Source of the DNA: Devosia sp.
GTDB lineage: Bacteria; Pseudomonadota; Alphaproteobacteria; Rhizobiales; Devosiaceae
NCBI GenBank assembly: GCA_015234425.1
Contig: JADGNE010000033.1
Location: 1-64,000 of the forward strand
DNA: 64,000 nt
Reading direction: 5' to 3'
The translations under genes were made by a program, and so were the position numbers. The notes beneath the pieces are model-generated. The model was given only the letters and a program-made list of their open reading frames with translations. It was not told where the DNA came from and made no database searches. The first letter of the stretch is position 1; each line of letters opens with the position of its first letter. Shown piece by piece: positions 37,375-45,411 of this stretch.

Positions 37375-37390
37375 TGGCACGGTTCTGGCA
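37375..37390 (+). promoter_or_regulatory. sigma-54 promoter of flgI
   Basis: TGGCACGGTTCTGGCA: the -24 half matches TGGCACG fully and the -12 half is TGGCA against TTGCA, with GG-N10-GC spacing. It lies 58 bases upstream of the flgI start. Confidence 0.75.
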
Positions 37391-37447
37391 TTGCTGTGGG
37401 CAAAGGTTGCGCCATGGGGATGACGCGACACCGACCCGGGGATTGAA

Positions 37448-38572
37448 ATGCAGTATCGCTTCTTTAGGACCTGCCTCGCCGCCGCGCTGACCGCCGCCAT
37501 GGTTTTCGCGCCTGTCGCCCAGGCAAATGCTGCCCCTGCGCGGATCAAGGACATCGTTGACGTCGAAGGCGTGCGCGAGAATCAGCTGGTGGGCTACGGC
37601 CTCGTCGTGGGCCTCGATGGCACGGGCGACAGCCTCAACAACTCACCCTTCACCCGGCAATCCCTGCAGTCGATGCTCGAGCGCCTCGGGGTCAACACCA
37701 ATGGCGAGAACGTCCGGACGGCCAATGTCGCGGCAGTGATGGTCACCGCCAATCTGCCAGCCTTCGCCACCCAGGGCTCGCGCATGGACGTTGCGGTCTC
37801 GGCACTCGGCGATTCTGACAGCCTGCAGGGCGGTACACTGCTTGTCACCCCGCTCGTCGGCGCCGATGGCGAAGTTTACGCCATCGCCCAGGGCCCGGTC
37901 GCGATCAACGGTTTCAAGGCGCAGGGCGATGCAGCGAGCATTATCTCGGGCGTGCCGACCACTGGCCGCATTTCCTCGGGCGCCCTTATCGAGCGGGAGA
38001 TCGGTTTCGAACTGGGCTCGATGCATTCCCTCCGCCTGTCGCTGCGCAATGCCGACCTGACCACAGCCCGCCGCATCGCCATGGTGATCAATGATTTCAT
38101 CGGCGTGCCGACCGCGGTTCCCGAAGATCCGGCCACTGTCCGCCTGACGCTGCCGGCCAATTTCAACGGCAATATCGTCGACCTCCTGACAGATATCGAG
38201 CAGCTGATGGTGCAGACCGACCAGTCGGCCAAGATCGTCATCGACGAAAACAGTGGCATCATCGTCATGGGCAAGGATGTGCGCGTCTCGAGCGTTGCTG
38301 TCGCCCAGTCGAACCTCACCGTTTCCATCGCCGAAAGCCCGGAAGTCTCGCAGCCCAATCCCTTCTCGATGGGCCAGACCGAAGTCGTTCCCAACACCGA
38401 TCTCAACGTCACCCAGACCGATATGGCGCTGACGACGGTGGAGGAGAGCGTGACGCTGCAGCAGTTGGTCGATGGCCTCAACGCTCTTGGCCTGACCCCG
38501 CGCGATCTGATCGCCATCCTCCAGGCCATCAAGGCCACCGGCGCCCTCCAGGCCGAAATCGAAGTGCTGTAA
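37448..38572 (+). CDS. flgI: flagellar P-ring protein FlgI
   Basis: 374-residue periplasmic P-ring subunit. After a Sec signal (CLAAALTAAMVFAPVAQANA) come RIKDIVDVEGVRENQLVGYGLVVGLDGTGD, TPLVGADGEVYAIAQGPVAINGF and the C-terminal LQQLVDGLNALGLTPRDLIAILQAIKATGAL, all FlgI hallmarks. The ATG at 37448 gives a normal signal peptide. Its stop overlaps flgJ by one base (TAATG). Confidence 0.97.
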   Translation: MQYRFFRTCLAAALTAAMVFAPVAQANAAPARIKDIVDVEGVRENQLVGYGLVVGLDGTGDSLNNSPFTRQSLQSMLERLGVNTNGENVRTANVAAVMVTANLPAFATQGSRMDVAVSALGDSDSLQGGTLLVTPLVGADGEVYAIAQGPVAINGFKAQGDAASIISGVPTTGRISSGALIEREIGFELGSMHSLRLSLRNADLTTARRIAMVINDFIGVPTAVPEDPATVRLTLPANFNGNIVDLLTDIEQLMVQTDQSAKIVIDENSGIIVMGKDVRVSSVAVAQSNLTVSIAESPEVSQPNPFSMGQTEVVPNTDLNVTQTDMALTTVEESVTLQQLVDGLNALGLTPRDLIAILQAIKATGALQAEIEVL

Positions 38573-38886
38573 TGAACATCACCACCCCGATCCAGACCAC
38601 ACTCGAGCCGGCGCAGCTCAACCGGCTCAAGCAGCAGGCAGAAGACCTCGAGGGCGTGTTCCTCAATCTTCTGACCAAGGAAATGTTCGCCACCGTCAAA
38701 TCCGAAAACGGTTTTGGCGGAGGCTTCGGCGAGGAGACCTGGCGCTCCATGCAGGCCGAACAACTGGCCAATACAATGGCCCAAAATGGCGGGCTCGGCA
38801 TCGCCGACCAAGTGCTTGGCGACATGATCGCCATGCAGGAAGCCGCTCAGAAAACCCAATCGCGTGCTACAGGAGTATACCGTTGA
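38572..38886 (+). CDS. flgJ: flagellar rod-binding protein FlgJ (rod-cap domain only)
   Basis: 104-residue FlgJ N-terminal domain: LNRLKQQAEDLEGVFLNLLTKEMFATV and SMQAEQLANTMAQNGGLGIADQVL. As usual in alphaproteobacteria it lacks the C-terminal muramidase domain of enteric FlgJ. It is coupled to flgI and flgN by one-base overlaps. Confidence 0.9.
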   Translation: MNITTPIQTTLEPAQLNRLKQQAEDLEGVFLNLLTKEMFATVKSENGFGGGFGEETWRSMQAEQLANTMAQNGGLGIADQVLGDMIAMQEAAQKTQSRATGVYR

Positions 38887-39356
38887 TGTCTGCCGCAGCT
38901 GATCGTATTGCGTCGCTCGACAGCCTGCCTGCCCTTGATCTCTGCCAGCAGGCCGAGACCGCGTTGCAGGCGCTCGTCACCATGATGAACGAAGAGACCA
39001 CCCTGTTGCGCGCCGGCCATTTCCGCCAGGCCGGGGCCCTCACTGCACAGAAGACACAACTGGCGCAGGACTATGTCGTCTACGCTCGCGCCGTACAGCG
39101 CCAGACCGAGCGTCTCGTCGCTGAAGCGCCCGAGGCCATGGATCGCCTGCACCTCAACCACGGCAGCCTCGCCACCCAGATGGCCGAGAACCTGCGCGTC
39201 ATTGCCACGGCCAAGCACCTGGCCGAGGACTTGCTGACCGACGTCGCCGAGACCGTCGGGCAGAAGGACCGTACCCGCACCTACAACCGGAACGGCGAGG
39301 TCAGGATGCCCCGCGCCGCTTCTGCACGCGGCATCGCGGTAAACCGCGCGCTCTGA
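38886..39356 (+). CDS. flgN: flagellar export chaperone FlgN-like
   Basis: 156-residue all-helical protein: LDLCQQAETALQALVTMMNEETTLLRAGHFRQAGALTAQKTQLAQDY resembles FlgN, the chaperone for hook-junction proteins FlgK and FlgL. The TGATG overlap with flgJ and position after flgI-flgJ support the call. Sequence conservation in this family is low, so the name rests partly on context. Confidence 0.75.
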   Translation: MSAAADRIASLDSLPALDLCQQAETALQALVTMMNEETTLLRAGHFRQAGALTAQKTQLAQDYVVYARAVQRQTERLVAEAPEAMDRLHLNHGSLATQMAENLRVIATAKHLAEDLLTDVAETVGQKDRTRTYNRNGEVRMPRAASARGIAVNRAL

Positions 39357-39430
39357 CATTCGAACCGCCGCTGCGCTTGCGCCACGGGCGAAGCGTTCCA
39401 GAAGGAGCGCTGATCTTTCCAGCCGGCCAG

Positions 39431-39462
39431 AAAGGGTCTCCGCAGAAGCGGGGACCCTTTTT
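39431..39462 (+). terminator. terminator of the flgI-flgJ-flgN operon
   Basis: AAAGGGTC(T)CCGC-AGAA-GCGGGGACCCTTTTT hairpin about 75 bases past flgN. Confidence 0.85.
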
Positions 39463-39591
39463 AATTGCCGTAACGACCGGCGGGCCGAGACATTTAAGAT
39501 TTTCCTAAAAAGCGACCACCCGCACAAAGGAGACGGCAAAACTTCGGCCGCTAGCCTGCCCTTGGCCAATTGTGGCTCCAGGACAGGACAA

Positions 39592-39903
39592 ATGAGCGCC
39601 AGAATAGCGCCGAGGCCCGATACGATGAGTATCGGCTTTTCGCCGCATCATCCCAGATATCTGCGCCAATATCGGCGCCCCGACGAAACCGCCAGTGACA
39701 AGCCGGCCCCGCAGCCCTCCGAAAGCCCGGAGACAATGCTGGTCGACGGCGATCAACTGGAAGGCCTGCCGCCCGAAACCTTGTTCGAGGCAGCGCTCTT
39801 GAGCGACAACAGGCCCCTCTCCCCTTACGAGATTGCCCAGCGGCTGAACCGCGACTGGGCCCCGCCGCCATCATCATTCCCGCTGACCGACAAGACAATC
39901 TGA
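39592..39903 (+). CDS. hypothetical protein
   Basis: 103 residues, basic and Pro-rich at the N-terminus, with a C-terminal segment LPPETLFEAALLSDNRPLSPYEIAQRLNRDWAPPPS. No family is recognised. CAGGACAGGACAA precedes the ATG at 39592, codon usage is like its neighbours and a strong terminator follows. An imperfect CtrA-like site (TTAA-GATTTTC-CTAA, 39494-39508) lies upstream. It sits between flgN and the flagellins. Confidence 0.55.
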   Translation: MSARIAPRPDTMSIGFSPHHPRYLRQYRRPDETASDKPAPQPSESPETMLVDGDQLEGLPPETLFEAALLSDNRPLSPYEIAQRLNRDWAPPPSSFPLTDKTI

Positions 39904-39917
39904 CAAATTTGACGACA

Positions 39918-39953
39918 CAAAAGCCCCGGAGCAGATTTGCTACGGGGCTTTTC
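39918..39953 (+). terminator. terminator of the hypothetical gene at 39592
   Basis: AAAAGCCCCG(G)AGCA-GATT-TGCT(A)CGGGGCTTTT, followed by CGTTT. Confidence 0.85.
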
Positions 39954-39978
39954 GTTTGCACGGCTTCATCCTGAGAAC

Positions 39979-40006
39979 AAAAAAAGGCCCGCCATGACGG
40001 CGGGCC
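39979..40006 (-). terminator. terminator of the flagellin gene at 40031
   Basis: On the minus strand GGCCCGCC-GTCAT-GGCGGGCC precedes seven T, about 25 bases past the stop codon. Confidence 0.9.
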
Positions 40007-40030
40007 AGTTTAGTGAAGGCGGTCTGAAAA

Positions 40031-40849
40031 CTAGCGCAGCAGGCGCAGCGCGGTGGATTCCGAGGACTGCATGATCGAGAGGGCCGTTGCAGCCATCTGC
40101 TGGCGGGTCTGGAGCGCCATGAGGTTGGCAGCTTCCTGATCCATGTCGGCGGCGGTCAGATCATTCGAGCCGGTCTTGAGCAGGTTCGAGAGGGCGGTAT
40201 TAAAATCCTTGCGGGTATTGATGGTGGCAAGGCTCGAGGAGAAGGCGGTTGCTGCGGCCTTGAGAGTGTCTTCTGCGGTGTCAAGATCCGCGATCGAGTC
40301 GCCGATTGCTGCAATCGCGTCGGCGGCGACTGCATCACCCCAATCTTCGGCTTCTGCGACAAGCGTATCGGTAATATTAGTGCCCGCAATAGTCGTCTTG
40401 GAAGTACCGTCTTCGTTCAGAAGGACTGTAATGCTATTGCCCTTGAGGAGGTTGGTGCCATTGATCCCGGCGTCATCAGCAAGCTGAGCCATCTCTGTGC
40501 GCAGGGTATTGAACTGGCCCATGAGTGCTGTGCGCTTGGTGGCATCGGCGCCAAGTGCTTCTGTGGCCAGGCCACGAGCAACTTTGATGAGACCCTGGAT
40601 ACCCTTGACGCCTTCACTTGCCGCCTTGACCGAAGTATGAGCGGAACTGATGTTATCCATCAGTGCATCAAGAGTGGATGCACGAGAGTCCATCGACGCA
40701 GCAGTAAAGAACTTGGACACATTGTCGATCGGGCTATTGACAGCCTTACCGGTCGCCAGGCGCTTCTGGGTTACTTCCATCTGGTCTGCGACACTACGCA
40801 GAACCGAGAGACCGGTGCGGGCGGAGGACGAGAGATTTACTGCGCTCAT
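40031..40849 (-). CDS. flagellin (copy 1)
   Basis: Filament subunit of 272 residues. The N-terminal D0/D1 region (MSAVNLSSSARTGLSVLRSV, then MEVTQKRLATGKAVNSPIDNVSKFF) and the C-terminal coil (ANLMALQTRQQMAATALSIMQSSESTALRLLR) are conserved; the variable middle (residues about 165-195, Ala/Asp-rich) is short. The ATG at 40849 follows CAGGAAG. It is 97% or more identical to the copy at 41057 outside the variable segment, and shares its 5' leader exactly. Secreted through the flagellar export channel. Confidence 0.96.
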   Translation of the reverse strand: MSAVNLSSSARTGLSVLRSVADQMEVTQKRLATGKAVNSPIDNVSKFFTAASMDSRASTLDALMDNISSAHTSVKAASEGVKGIQGLIKVARGLATEALGADATKRTALMGQFNTLRTEMAQLADDAGINGTNLLKGNSITVLLNEDGTSKTTIAGTNITDTLVAEAEDWGDAVAADAIAAIGDSIADLDTAEDTLKAAATAFSSSLATINTRKDFNTALSNLLKTGSNDLTAADMDQEAANLMALQTRQQMAATALSIMQSSESTALRLLR

Positions 40850-40976
40850 TGTTTGGACTTCCTGTTCCTGAGATTTTTTCTTCCGGCTTTCCTTGCCGGC
40901 GAGAACAGGTTTACGGTCCAAATGCTGCGCGCCCCTCTCGGCAAAAGGCGCGATTTAATTCAAGTTTTATCGAATT
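40392..40976. repeat. direct duplication, unit 1 (flagellin 5' half plus promoter/leader)
   Basis: About 585 bases identical on inspection to 41418-42002, offset 1026. It covers the conserved N-terminal coding part of the flagellin, the leader and the upstream region. Identity at synonymous and non-coding positions points to recent gene conversion or duplication. Confidence 0.85.
40861..40909 (-). promoter_or_regulatory. structured 5' leader of flagellin copy 1
   Basis: On the mRNA, CCTGTTC (40909-40903) can pair with GAACAGG (40867-40861), enclosing an inner CCGGC-AAGGAAA-GCCGG hairpin (40899-40883). The 3' arm of the outer stem contains the CAGG of the ribosome binding site, 12 bases before the ATG. 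A leader of this kind is a plausible FlbT/FlaF target. Confidence 0.55.
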
Positions 40977-41006
40977 TTCTGGCAGCCAAGCCCGGGGCCT
41001 CAAACG

Positions 41007-41033
41007 CAAAAAGGCCCGCCAGGATGGCGGGCC
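41007..41033 (-). terminator. terminator of the flagellin gene at 41057
   Basis: On the minus strand GGCCCGCC-ATCCT-GGCGGGCC is followed by five T, about 25 bases past the stop codon. It separates the two flagellin genes into single units. Confidence 0.9.
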
Positions 41034-41056
41034 AATTCAGGGTAGGCGTCAGGCGA

Positions 41057-41875
41057 CTAGCGCAGCAGGCGCAGGGCGGTGCTTTCGCTCGACTGCATGA
41101 TCGAGAGAGCAGTTGCGGCCATCTGCTGGCGGGTTTGGAGCGCCATGAGGTTGGCAGCTTCCTGATCCATGTCGGCAGCGGTCAGATCATTCGAGCCGGT
41201 CTTGAGCAGGTTCGAGAGAGCAGTATTAAAATCCTTGCGGGTATTGATGGTGGCAAGGCTCGACGAGAAGGCGGTTGCTGCGGTCTTGAGGCTTTCTTCG
41301 GCGTTGTCGAGCGCAGTAATTGAGGCGCCAATCGCGGTGACTTGAGCCGCATCAGTGCCGGTTCCCCACGCCGAAGCTGCGGTGACGAGTGTATCGGTAA
41401 TATTAGTGCCCGCGATAGTCGTCTTGGAAGTACCGTCTTCGTTCAGAAGGACTGTAATGCTATTGCCCTTGAGGAGGTTGGTGCCATTGATCCCGGCGTC
41501 ATCAGCAAGCTGAGCCATCTCTGTGCGCAGGGTATTGAACTGGCCCATGAGTGCTGTGCGCTTGGTGGCATCGGCGCCAAGTGCTTCTGTGGCCAGGCCA
41601 CGAGCAACTTTGATGAGACCCTGGATACCCTTGACGCCTTCACTTGCCGCCTTGACCGAAGTATGAGCGGAACTGATGTTATCCATCAGTGCATCAAGAG
41701 TGGATGCACGAGAGTCCATCGACGCAGCAGTAAAGAACTTGGACACATTGTCGATCGGGCTATTGACAGCCTTACCGGTCGCCAGGCGCTTCTGGGTTAC
41801 TTCCATCTGGTCTGCGACACTACGCAGAACCGAGAGACCGGTGCGGGCGGAGGACGAGAGATTTACTGCGCTCAT
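41057..41875 (-). CDS. flagellin (copy 2)
   Basis: 272-residue filament subunit, same N- and C-terminal regions as copy 1. The difference is confined to about residues 190-225, where copy 2 reads ASAWGTGTDAAQVTAIGASITALDNAEE against the Glu/Asp-rich version in copy 1. The ATG at 41875 and its ribosome site are identical to copy 1. The two genes are arranged head-to-tail, each with its own leader and terminator. Confidence 0.96.
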   Translation of the reverse strand: MSAVNLSSSARTGLSVLRSVADQMEVTQKRLATGKAVNSPIDNVSKFFTAASMDSRASTLDALMDNISSAHTSVKAASEGVKGIQGLIKVARGLATEALGADATKRTALMGQFNTLRTEMAQLADDAGINGTNLLKGNSITVLLNEDGTSKTTIAGTNITDTLVTAASAWGTGTDAAQVTAIGASITALDNAEESLKTAATAFSSSLATINTRKDFNTALSNLLKTGSNDLTAADMDQEAANLMALQTRQQMAATALSIMQSSESTALRLLR

Positions 41876-42002
41876 TGTTTGGACTTCCTGTTCCTGAGAT
41901 TTTTTCTTCCGGCTTTCCTTGCCGGCGAGAACAGGTTTACGGTCCAAATGCTGCGCGCCCCTCTCGGCAAAAGGCGCGATTTAATTCAAGTTTTATCGAA
42001 TT
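41418..42002. repeat. direct duplication, unit 2
   Basis: Partner of 40392-40976. Identity ends abruptly near 42002, where the upstream sequences of the two genes diverge. Confidence 0.85.
41887..41935 (-). promoter_or_regulatory. structured 5' leader of flagellin copy 2
   Basis: Exact copy of the leader of copy 1: outer arms 41935-41929 and 41893-41887, inner hairpin 41925-41909. Confidence 0.55.
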
Positions 42003-42249
42003 TCAGCGCCCTTCAACGGGGCTAGAGACGGCCGCGAACCGGCACATCCGTGAGATGTGGATGGCGCGATGATGTGGCGCGGCAGGCCATATGGCCGCCA
42101 CTTTCGATCGTGAAGTTCACGTTAAGCAGATTCTGCCACACTGCAGCTGCCTGCAGCCGGCCAAGCGACTGGTGTCTCTTGATTTCTGCTGCTACCGCTT
42201 AACAAGTCCGCTAATCGACCGGCGGCATTCCCAGAATAGGAAGAAACAC
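42003..42249. other. intergenic region between flagellin copy 2 and flbT
   Basis: No gene seen. It contains the short palindromes GGCCATATGGCC (around 42086) and GTGAA(G)TTCAC (around 42111), and must hold the divergent promoters of flagellin copy 2 and flbT. No sigma-54 or perfect CtrA element was found. Confidence 0.5.
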
Positions 42250-42687
42250 ATGTCCCTCAAAGTCGAGCTGAAGCCAGGTGAGCGACTGATCATCGGTCAG
42301 TGCATCATCACCAATTCTGACCAACGCACCCGGCTCTTCATCGATGGGAAGGCCCCGATACTGCGCGAAAAGGACATCCTCACAGCCAAGACGGCCGATA
42401 CCCCTGCCAAGCGGATCTACCTGGCTGTGCAGCTCATGTATCTTGAAGACGATACTGCCCGTTTGCGTGAAGAATATTTCCGTCTTGTCAATGAGATAAT
42501 CGCCGCGGCGCCATCAATGATCTCGCTGATAAATGGTATCAACAACGAGATTTTAACCGACGAGCTGTACAAAGCTCTCAAGGCAGCCCGGAAACTTATC
42601 CAGTACGAACAGGACCTTCTTGCAAATGTATCATCAGGGAGCGCAGGCATACCAACAGGTGGCCCGCAAGACGGAAGCCCCGCGTGA
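42250..42687 (+). CDS. flbT: flagellin mRNA regulator FlbT
   Basis: 145-residue FlbT: MSLKVELKPGERLIIGQCIITNSDQRTRLFIDGKAPILREKDIL and YLAVQLMYLEDDTARLREEYFRLVNEIIAAAP. In Caulobacter FlbT binds the flagellin mRNA 5' leader and promotes its decay until the hook is complete; in Brucella it acts positively. ATAGGAAG precedes the ATG at 42250. Its 3' end overlaps flaF by 62 bases. Confidence 0.93.
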   Translation: MSLKVELKPGERLIIGQCIITNSDQRTRLFIDGKAPILREKDILTAKTADTPAKRIYLAVQLMYLEDDTARLREEYFRLVNEIIAAAPSMISLINGINNEILTDELYKALKAARKLIQYEQDLLANVSSGSAGIPTGGPQDGSPA

Positions 42688-43000
42688 CCGCGAAGCCAAT
42701 CTGCTGTCGCGGGCCGCTGCCAATCTCCAGCTCATTCACGACGCTTGGGAGCTCAAGCAGGACAGCCTGAACGAGGCCCTGCTCTTCAACCGCCGCATCT
42801 GGAACATCTTCCTCACGTCGGTGACGCGTGAAGACAATCCGCTGCCGGCCGCCGTGCGCCAGAACATCGCCAACCTCGGTCTGTTCGTCATGAACGAGAC
42901 GCGCGAACTGCACATGGAGCCGAGCCAGGCCAAGCTGCTGCCGCTGATCAATATCAACCGTCAGCTGGCCGCCGGTCTGCGTGGTGCGGGCGAGGCATAA
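42626..43000 (+). CDS. flaF: flagellin synthesis regulator FlaF
   Basis: 124-residue FlaF: MYHQGAQAYQQVARKTEAPRDREANLLSRAAANL and NRRIWNIFLTSVTREDNPLP. In Caulobacter FlaF opposes FlbT and is needed for flagellin translation and secretion. I take the ATG at 42626 (an in-frame TTG lies two codons before). It is read in a different frame from flbT through the overlap, so translation is probably coupled. Confidence 0.93.
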   Translation: MYHQGAQAYQQVARKTEAPRDREANLLSRAAANLQLIHDAWELKQDSLNEALLFNRRIWNIFLTSVTREDNPLPAAVRQNIANLGLFVMNETRELHMEPSQAKLLPLININRQLAAGLRGAGEA

Positions 43001-43044
43001 TCTCTCCCAAGACTGTCGTCGCCTCGACGCGACACATTTAAGGA

Positions 43045-43078
43045 GCCCCCGGATTTCAACCGGGGGCCTTTTTTTTTG
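43045..43078 (+). terminator. terminator of flbT-flaF
   Basis: GCCCCCGG-ATTTCAA-CCGGGGGC followed by C and a run of nine T, about 45 bases past flaF. Confidence 0.95.
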
Positions 43079-43218
43079 TTTCCGGGTCCCTGCCCTGCCT
43101 TCATACCCGCCGCAAACGCGCACAAAAAAGCGGGACGTTTCCGCCCCGCTTGTTGTTTTCGTATCGGCTTGTCTGGCCTTCTGGCCGGTATGGCGCCTTC
43201 TGGCGCCTGCCCTTTCGG

Positions 43219-45396
43219 CTATTTGAGATAGTTGACGAGGCTCAGGTTCGCGACCTGCGCGGTTGTCTGATAGCTCGCCTCGAGACGCGTCTTGAGGGCC
43301 AGGAGCTGCATGACAGTGTCTTCCATGCTCACCGTCTCTACTTCGCTGAGCAAGGTCTGCAGCTGACCGGAGAAGGCGACATTGCGTTCTGCGGCACGGC
43401 CGACAGTGGCCTTGGTGACGCCCAGTTCGAGCGCGATGCGCTCGACCGAGCCATCGTCGGTCGCGGTGTCGGTGGACATATTATCCATCTGCCGCTCCAC
43501 CATGGCGCTGAACCGGCCCTTGGAGGTGGGATCGCTGGTGCGATATTCCTGCACACTCATGGATGCGAGCGTGCGGACCATGTCGAGCAGGCCCTGTTCA
43601 TTGGCGCGAACGCCGTAGCCGACCTTGGTGGAGTCATCGACCTGGGCAGTGGCGGAGAGGCGCGGATTATTGGCCGCGATCTCGCCGGTGTACCAGACGA
43701 CTGTGTTGCTGCGGCCGTCCACAAGGCCGGTAGCGGTCTCGGGATTGCCGTTGACGCGCATCGGGATGCCGTTTTCGCTGAAGAAGTCATCGGCAGCGGC
43801 GAAGGTCGAGGCAGCGACCAGTTCGGTCTTGGCGACTGTATCGAGCTGCAGGCGCAGCGCCGCTTCGAAGTTCCGGGCCGTTTCAGAGGCATCGGAGGTA
43901 ATCCGGAACTGGCCGACAGTGGGGTTGCGATCCACGGCCGAGAGCTTGATCATCGCGGTGGTGCCATCCGGCATCTTGACCCCGAAACTGACGGACTCGC
44001 CGGAGCGGACGTTGTTCGGGAAGGTGATGCTGGGATTAGGCGCAGGCGTGACGCTCGAATGGGTTACGGTGGTGGCGATGGAGGTGATTTCCCCAAAGCC
44101 GAATGCCACTGCTGAATCCTTGGAAATCTGAACAGTCGCACCGTCGCGCTCGACGTCGAGACGCCCGGTTTTGACATTGGCCTCAAGCGCACCGATCTGC
44201 GATTTCAGCGTGGCTTCGAGGCTCAGCATGGTCTCGCGACGGTTAGCACCGATGGCGAATTCATTGTCGGCAAGCGGCTGCGCCGCAGGATCGGGATCCG
44301 GCTCGCGGCCGACCACGGAAATGGTCGCAAACGTGCCGTCAGGCTTCTTCAGCGTGACGCTGAGCGTCTCGCCATCGGTCGGGTTGGTGTGCAACTTGAT
44401 GCTGAGGTTGTCAGCGCCATCCGCCTCGCCCGAGACCTTGATGTTGGCATTGTTGGTGGTGATGGCCGAGAATGTATCGAGGTCACCCCCCGAGAGGCCT
44501 TCAAGCGCCGTCTGGAAATTAGCGGCGGTGGTCGCTGGATCGTTCGGATCGATGAGATATTCACTCGCCACTGCCGGCACGCTCAGCGTGTCCACGGCCT
44601 TGAGCGTGTGAGACTGCGTCGTGCCATCCTGGCGCTTGAGAGAGACTGTCACCTGAGCCTGATCGACCGGATTCTGGGCGAAATGAGCCGTGTGGTTGAT
44701 CGGGTTGGCAGTGGGGCCGGATGTCTTGATCGCCGAGGTGTTGGCCGAGACCGACGCCAGCTTGTAGCCGAACGCGTCGAACATGTTCGACGACACCGAC
44801 AGATAATTGCCATGTGGGCCGCTGACGCGGGTGTTCGGCAGGCCAACGCCACCGAGCGTGATCGTCTGATCTGCGCCGAGGTCAGCACGGTTGCGCTCGT
44901 TGACGACGGTCTTGTAGCCGGCGAACTGTCCTTCGCCGTCCATGATCGTGTCCATCGGCTTGACCGGCGCGCTGTCGGTCTTGTTGCCACCCATGAGGTA
45001 GCGGCCGGCGACGTTAAGGTTGAGCGTCTCGAGAAGCTGCGACAGGCGGTTCTCGCTGTCCTTCTGCAGGCTGGCCATGACGAGGCCGTTTTCGCCAAAG
45101 CTGGTCGGGGTAGCCGCATTGCGGGTTTCCGACTTGAGGCCGTTGAGGGCGGTGAAGGCCTGGTCGAGGAAGCCAAGGCGCAGATTGACCGTGTCGATAT
45201 TTGCCGAAAAGGATTCGAGCTTGGTCAGCCGTCCGCGTGTGGCCAGCGACACGGTGCGGTCGCTGCCCATTTCGGCAAGGGTCTGGGCTTTCTCGCCGCT
45301 GCCGAGCTGGGTCTGCAGCTTGCCAAGCTGGCCCTGCATGGTGGAGATCGCGCTATAGCCGGCCTTGACCGGATACATGGATTTATTGATCAGCAT
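43219..45396 (-). CDS. flgL: flagellar hook-filament junction protein FlgL, enlarged
   Basis: 725 residues, about twice the usual FlgL. Both ends are flagellin-like: MYPVKAGYSAISTMQGQLGKLQTQLGSGEK at the N-terminus and VSMEDTVMQLLALKTRLEASYQTTAQVANLSLVNYLK at the C-terminus. The centre (about 250-520) holds three related beta-rich modules marked by KRQDGTT (254-260), KKPDGTF (350-356) and KMPDGTT (474-480), each followed by a helix of the NF(Q/E)xAL type. Third gene of the flgE-flgK-flgL operon; start 15 bases after flgK. Confidence 0.9.
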   Translation of the reverse strand: MLINKSMYPVKAGYSAISTMQGQLGKLQTQLGSGEKAQTLAEMGSDRTVSLATRGRLTKLESFSANIDTVNLRLGFLDQAFTALNGLKSETRNAATPTSFGENGLVMASLQKDSENRLSQLLETLNLNVAGRYLMGGNKTDSAPVKPMDTIMDGEGQFAGYKTVVNERNRADLGADQTITLGGVGLPNTRVSGPHGNYLSVSSNMFDAFGYKLASVSANTSAIKTSGPTANPINHTAHFAQNPVDQAQVTVSLKRQDGTTQSHTLKAVDTLSVPAVASEYLIDPNDPATTAANFQTALEGLSGGDLDTFSAITTNNANIKVSGEADGADNLSIKLHTNPTDGETLSVTLKKPDGTFATISVVGREPDPDPAAQPLADNEFAIGANRRETMLSLEATLKSQIGALEANVKTGRLDVERDGATVQISKDSAVAFGFGEITSIATTVTHSSVTPAPNPSITFPNNVRSGESVSFGVKMPDGTTAMIKLSAVDRNPTVGQFRITSDASETARNFEAALRLQLDTVAKTELVAASTFAAADDFFSENGIPMRVNGNPETATGLVDGRSNTVVWYTGEIAANNPRLSATAQVDDSTKVGYGVRANEQGLLDMVRTLASMSVQEYRTSDPTSKGRFSAMVERQMDNMSTDTATDDGSVERIALELGVTKATVGRAAERNVAFSGQLQTLLSEVETVSMEDTVMQLLALKTRLEASYQTTAQVANLSLVNYLK

Positions 45397-45411
45397 GTTC
45401 GCTAACTCCCC

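Noticed and set aside
40910-41006. FliA (sigma-28) promoter for the flagellins
   Set aside because: No TAAA-N15-GCCGATAA-like element was found. A TTAA-N7-TTTA site (40955-40969) is too weak to call CtrA.
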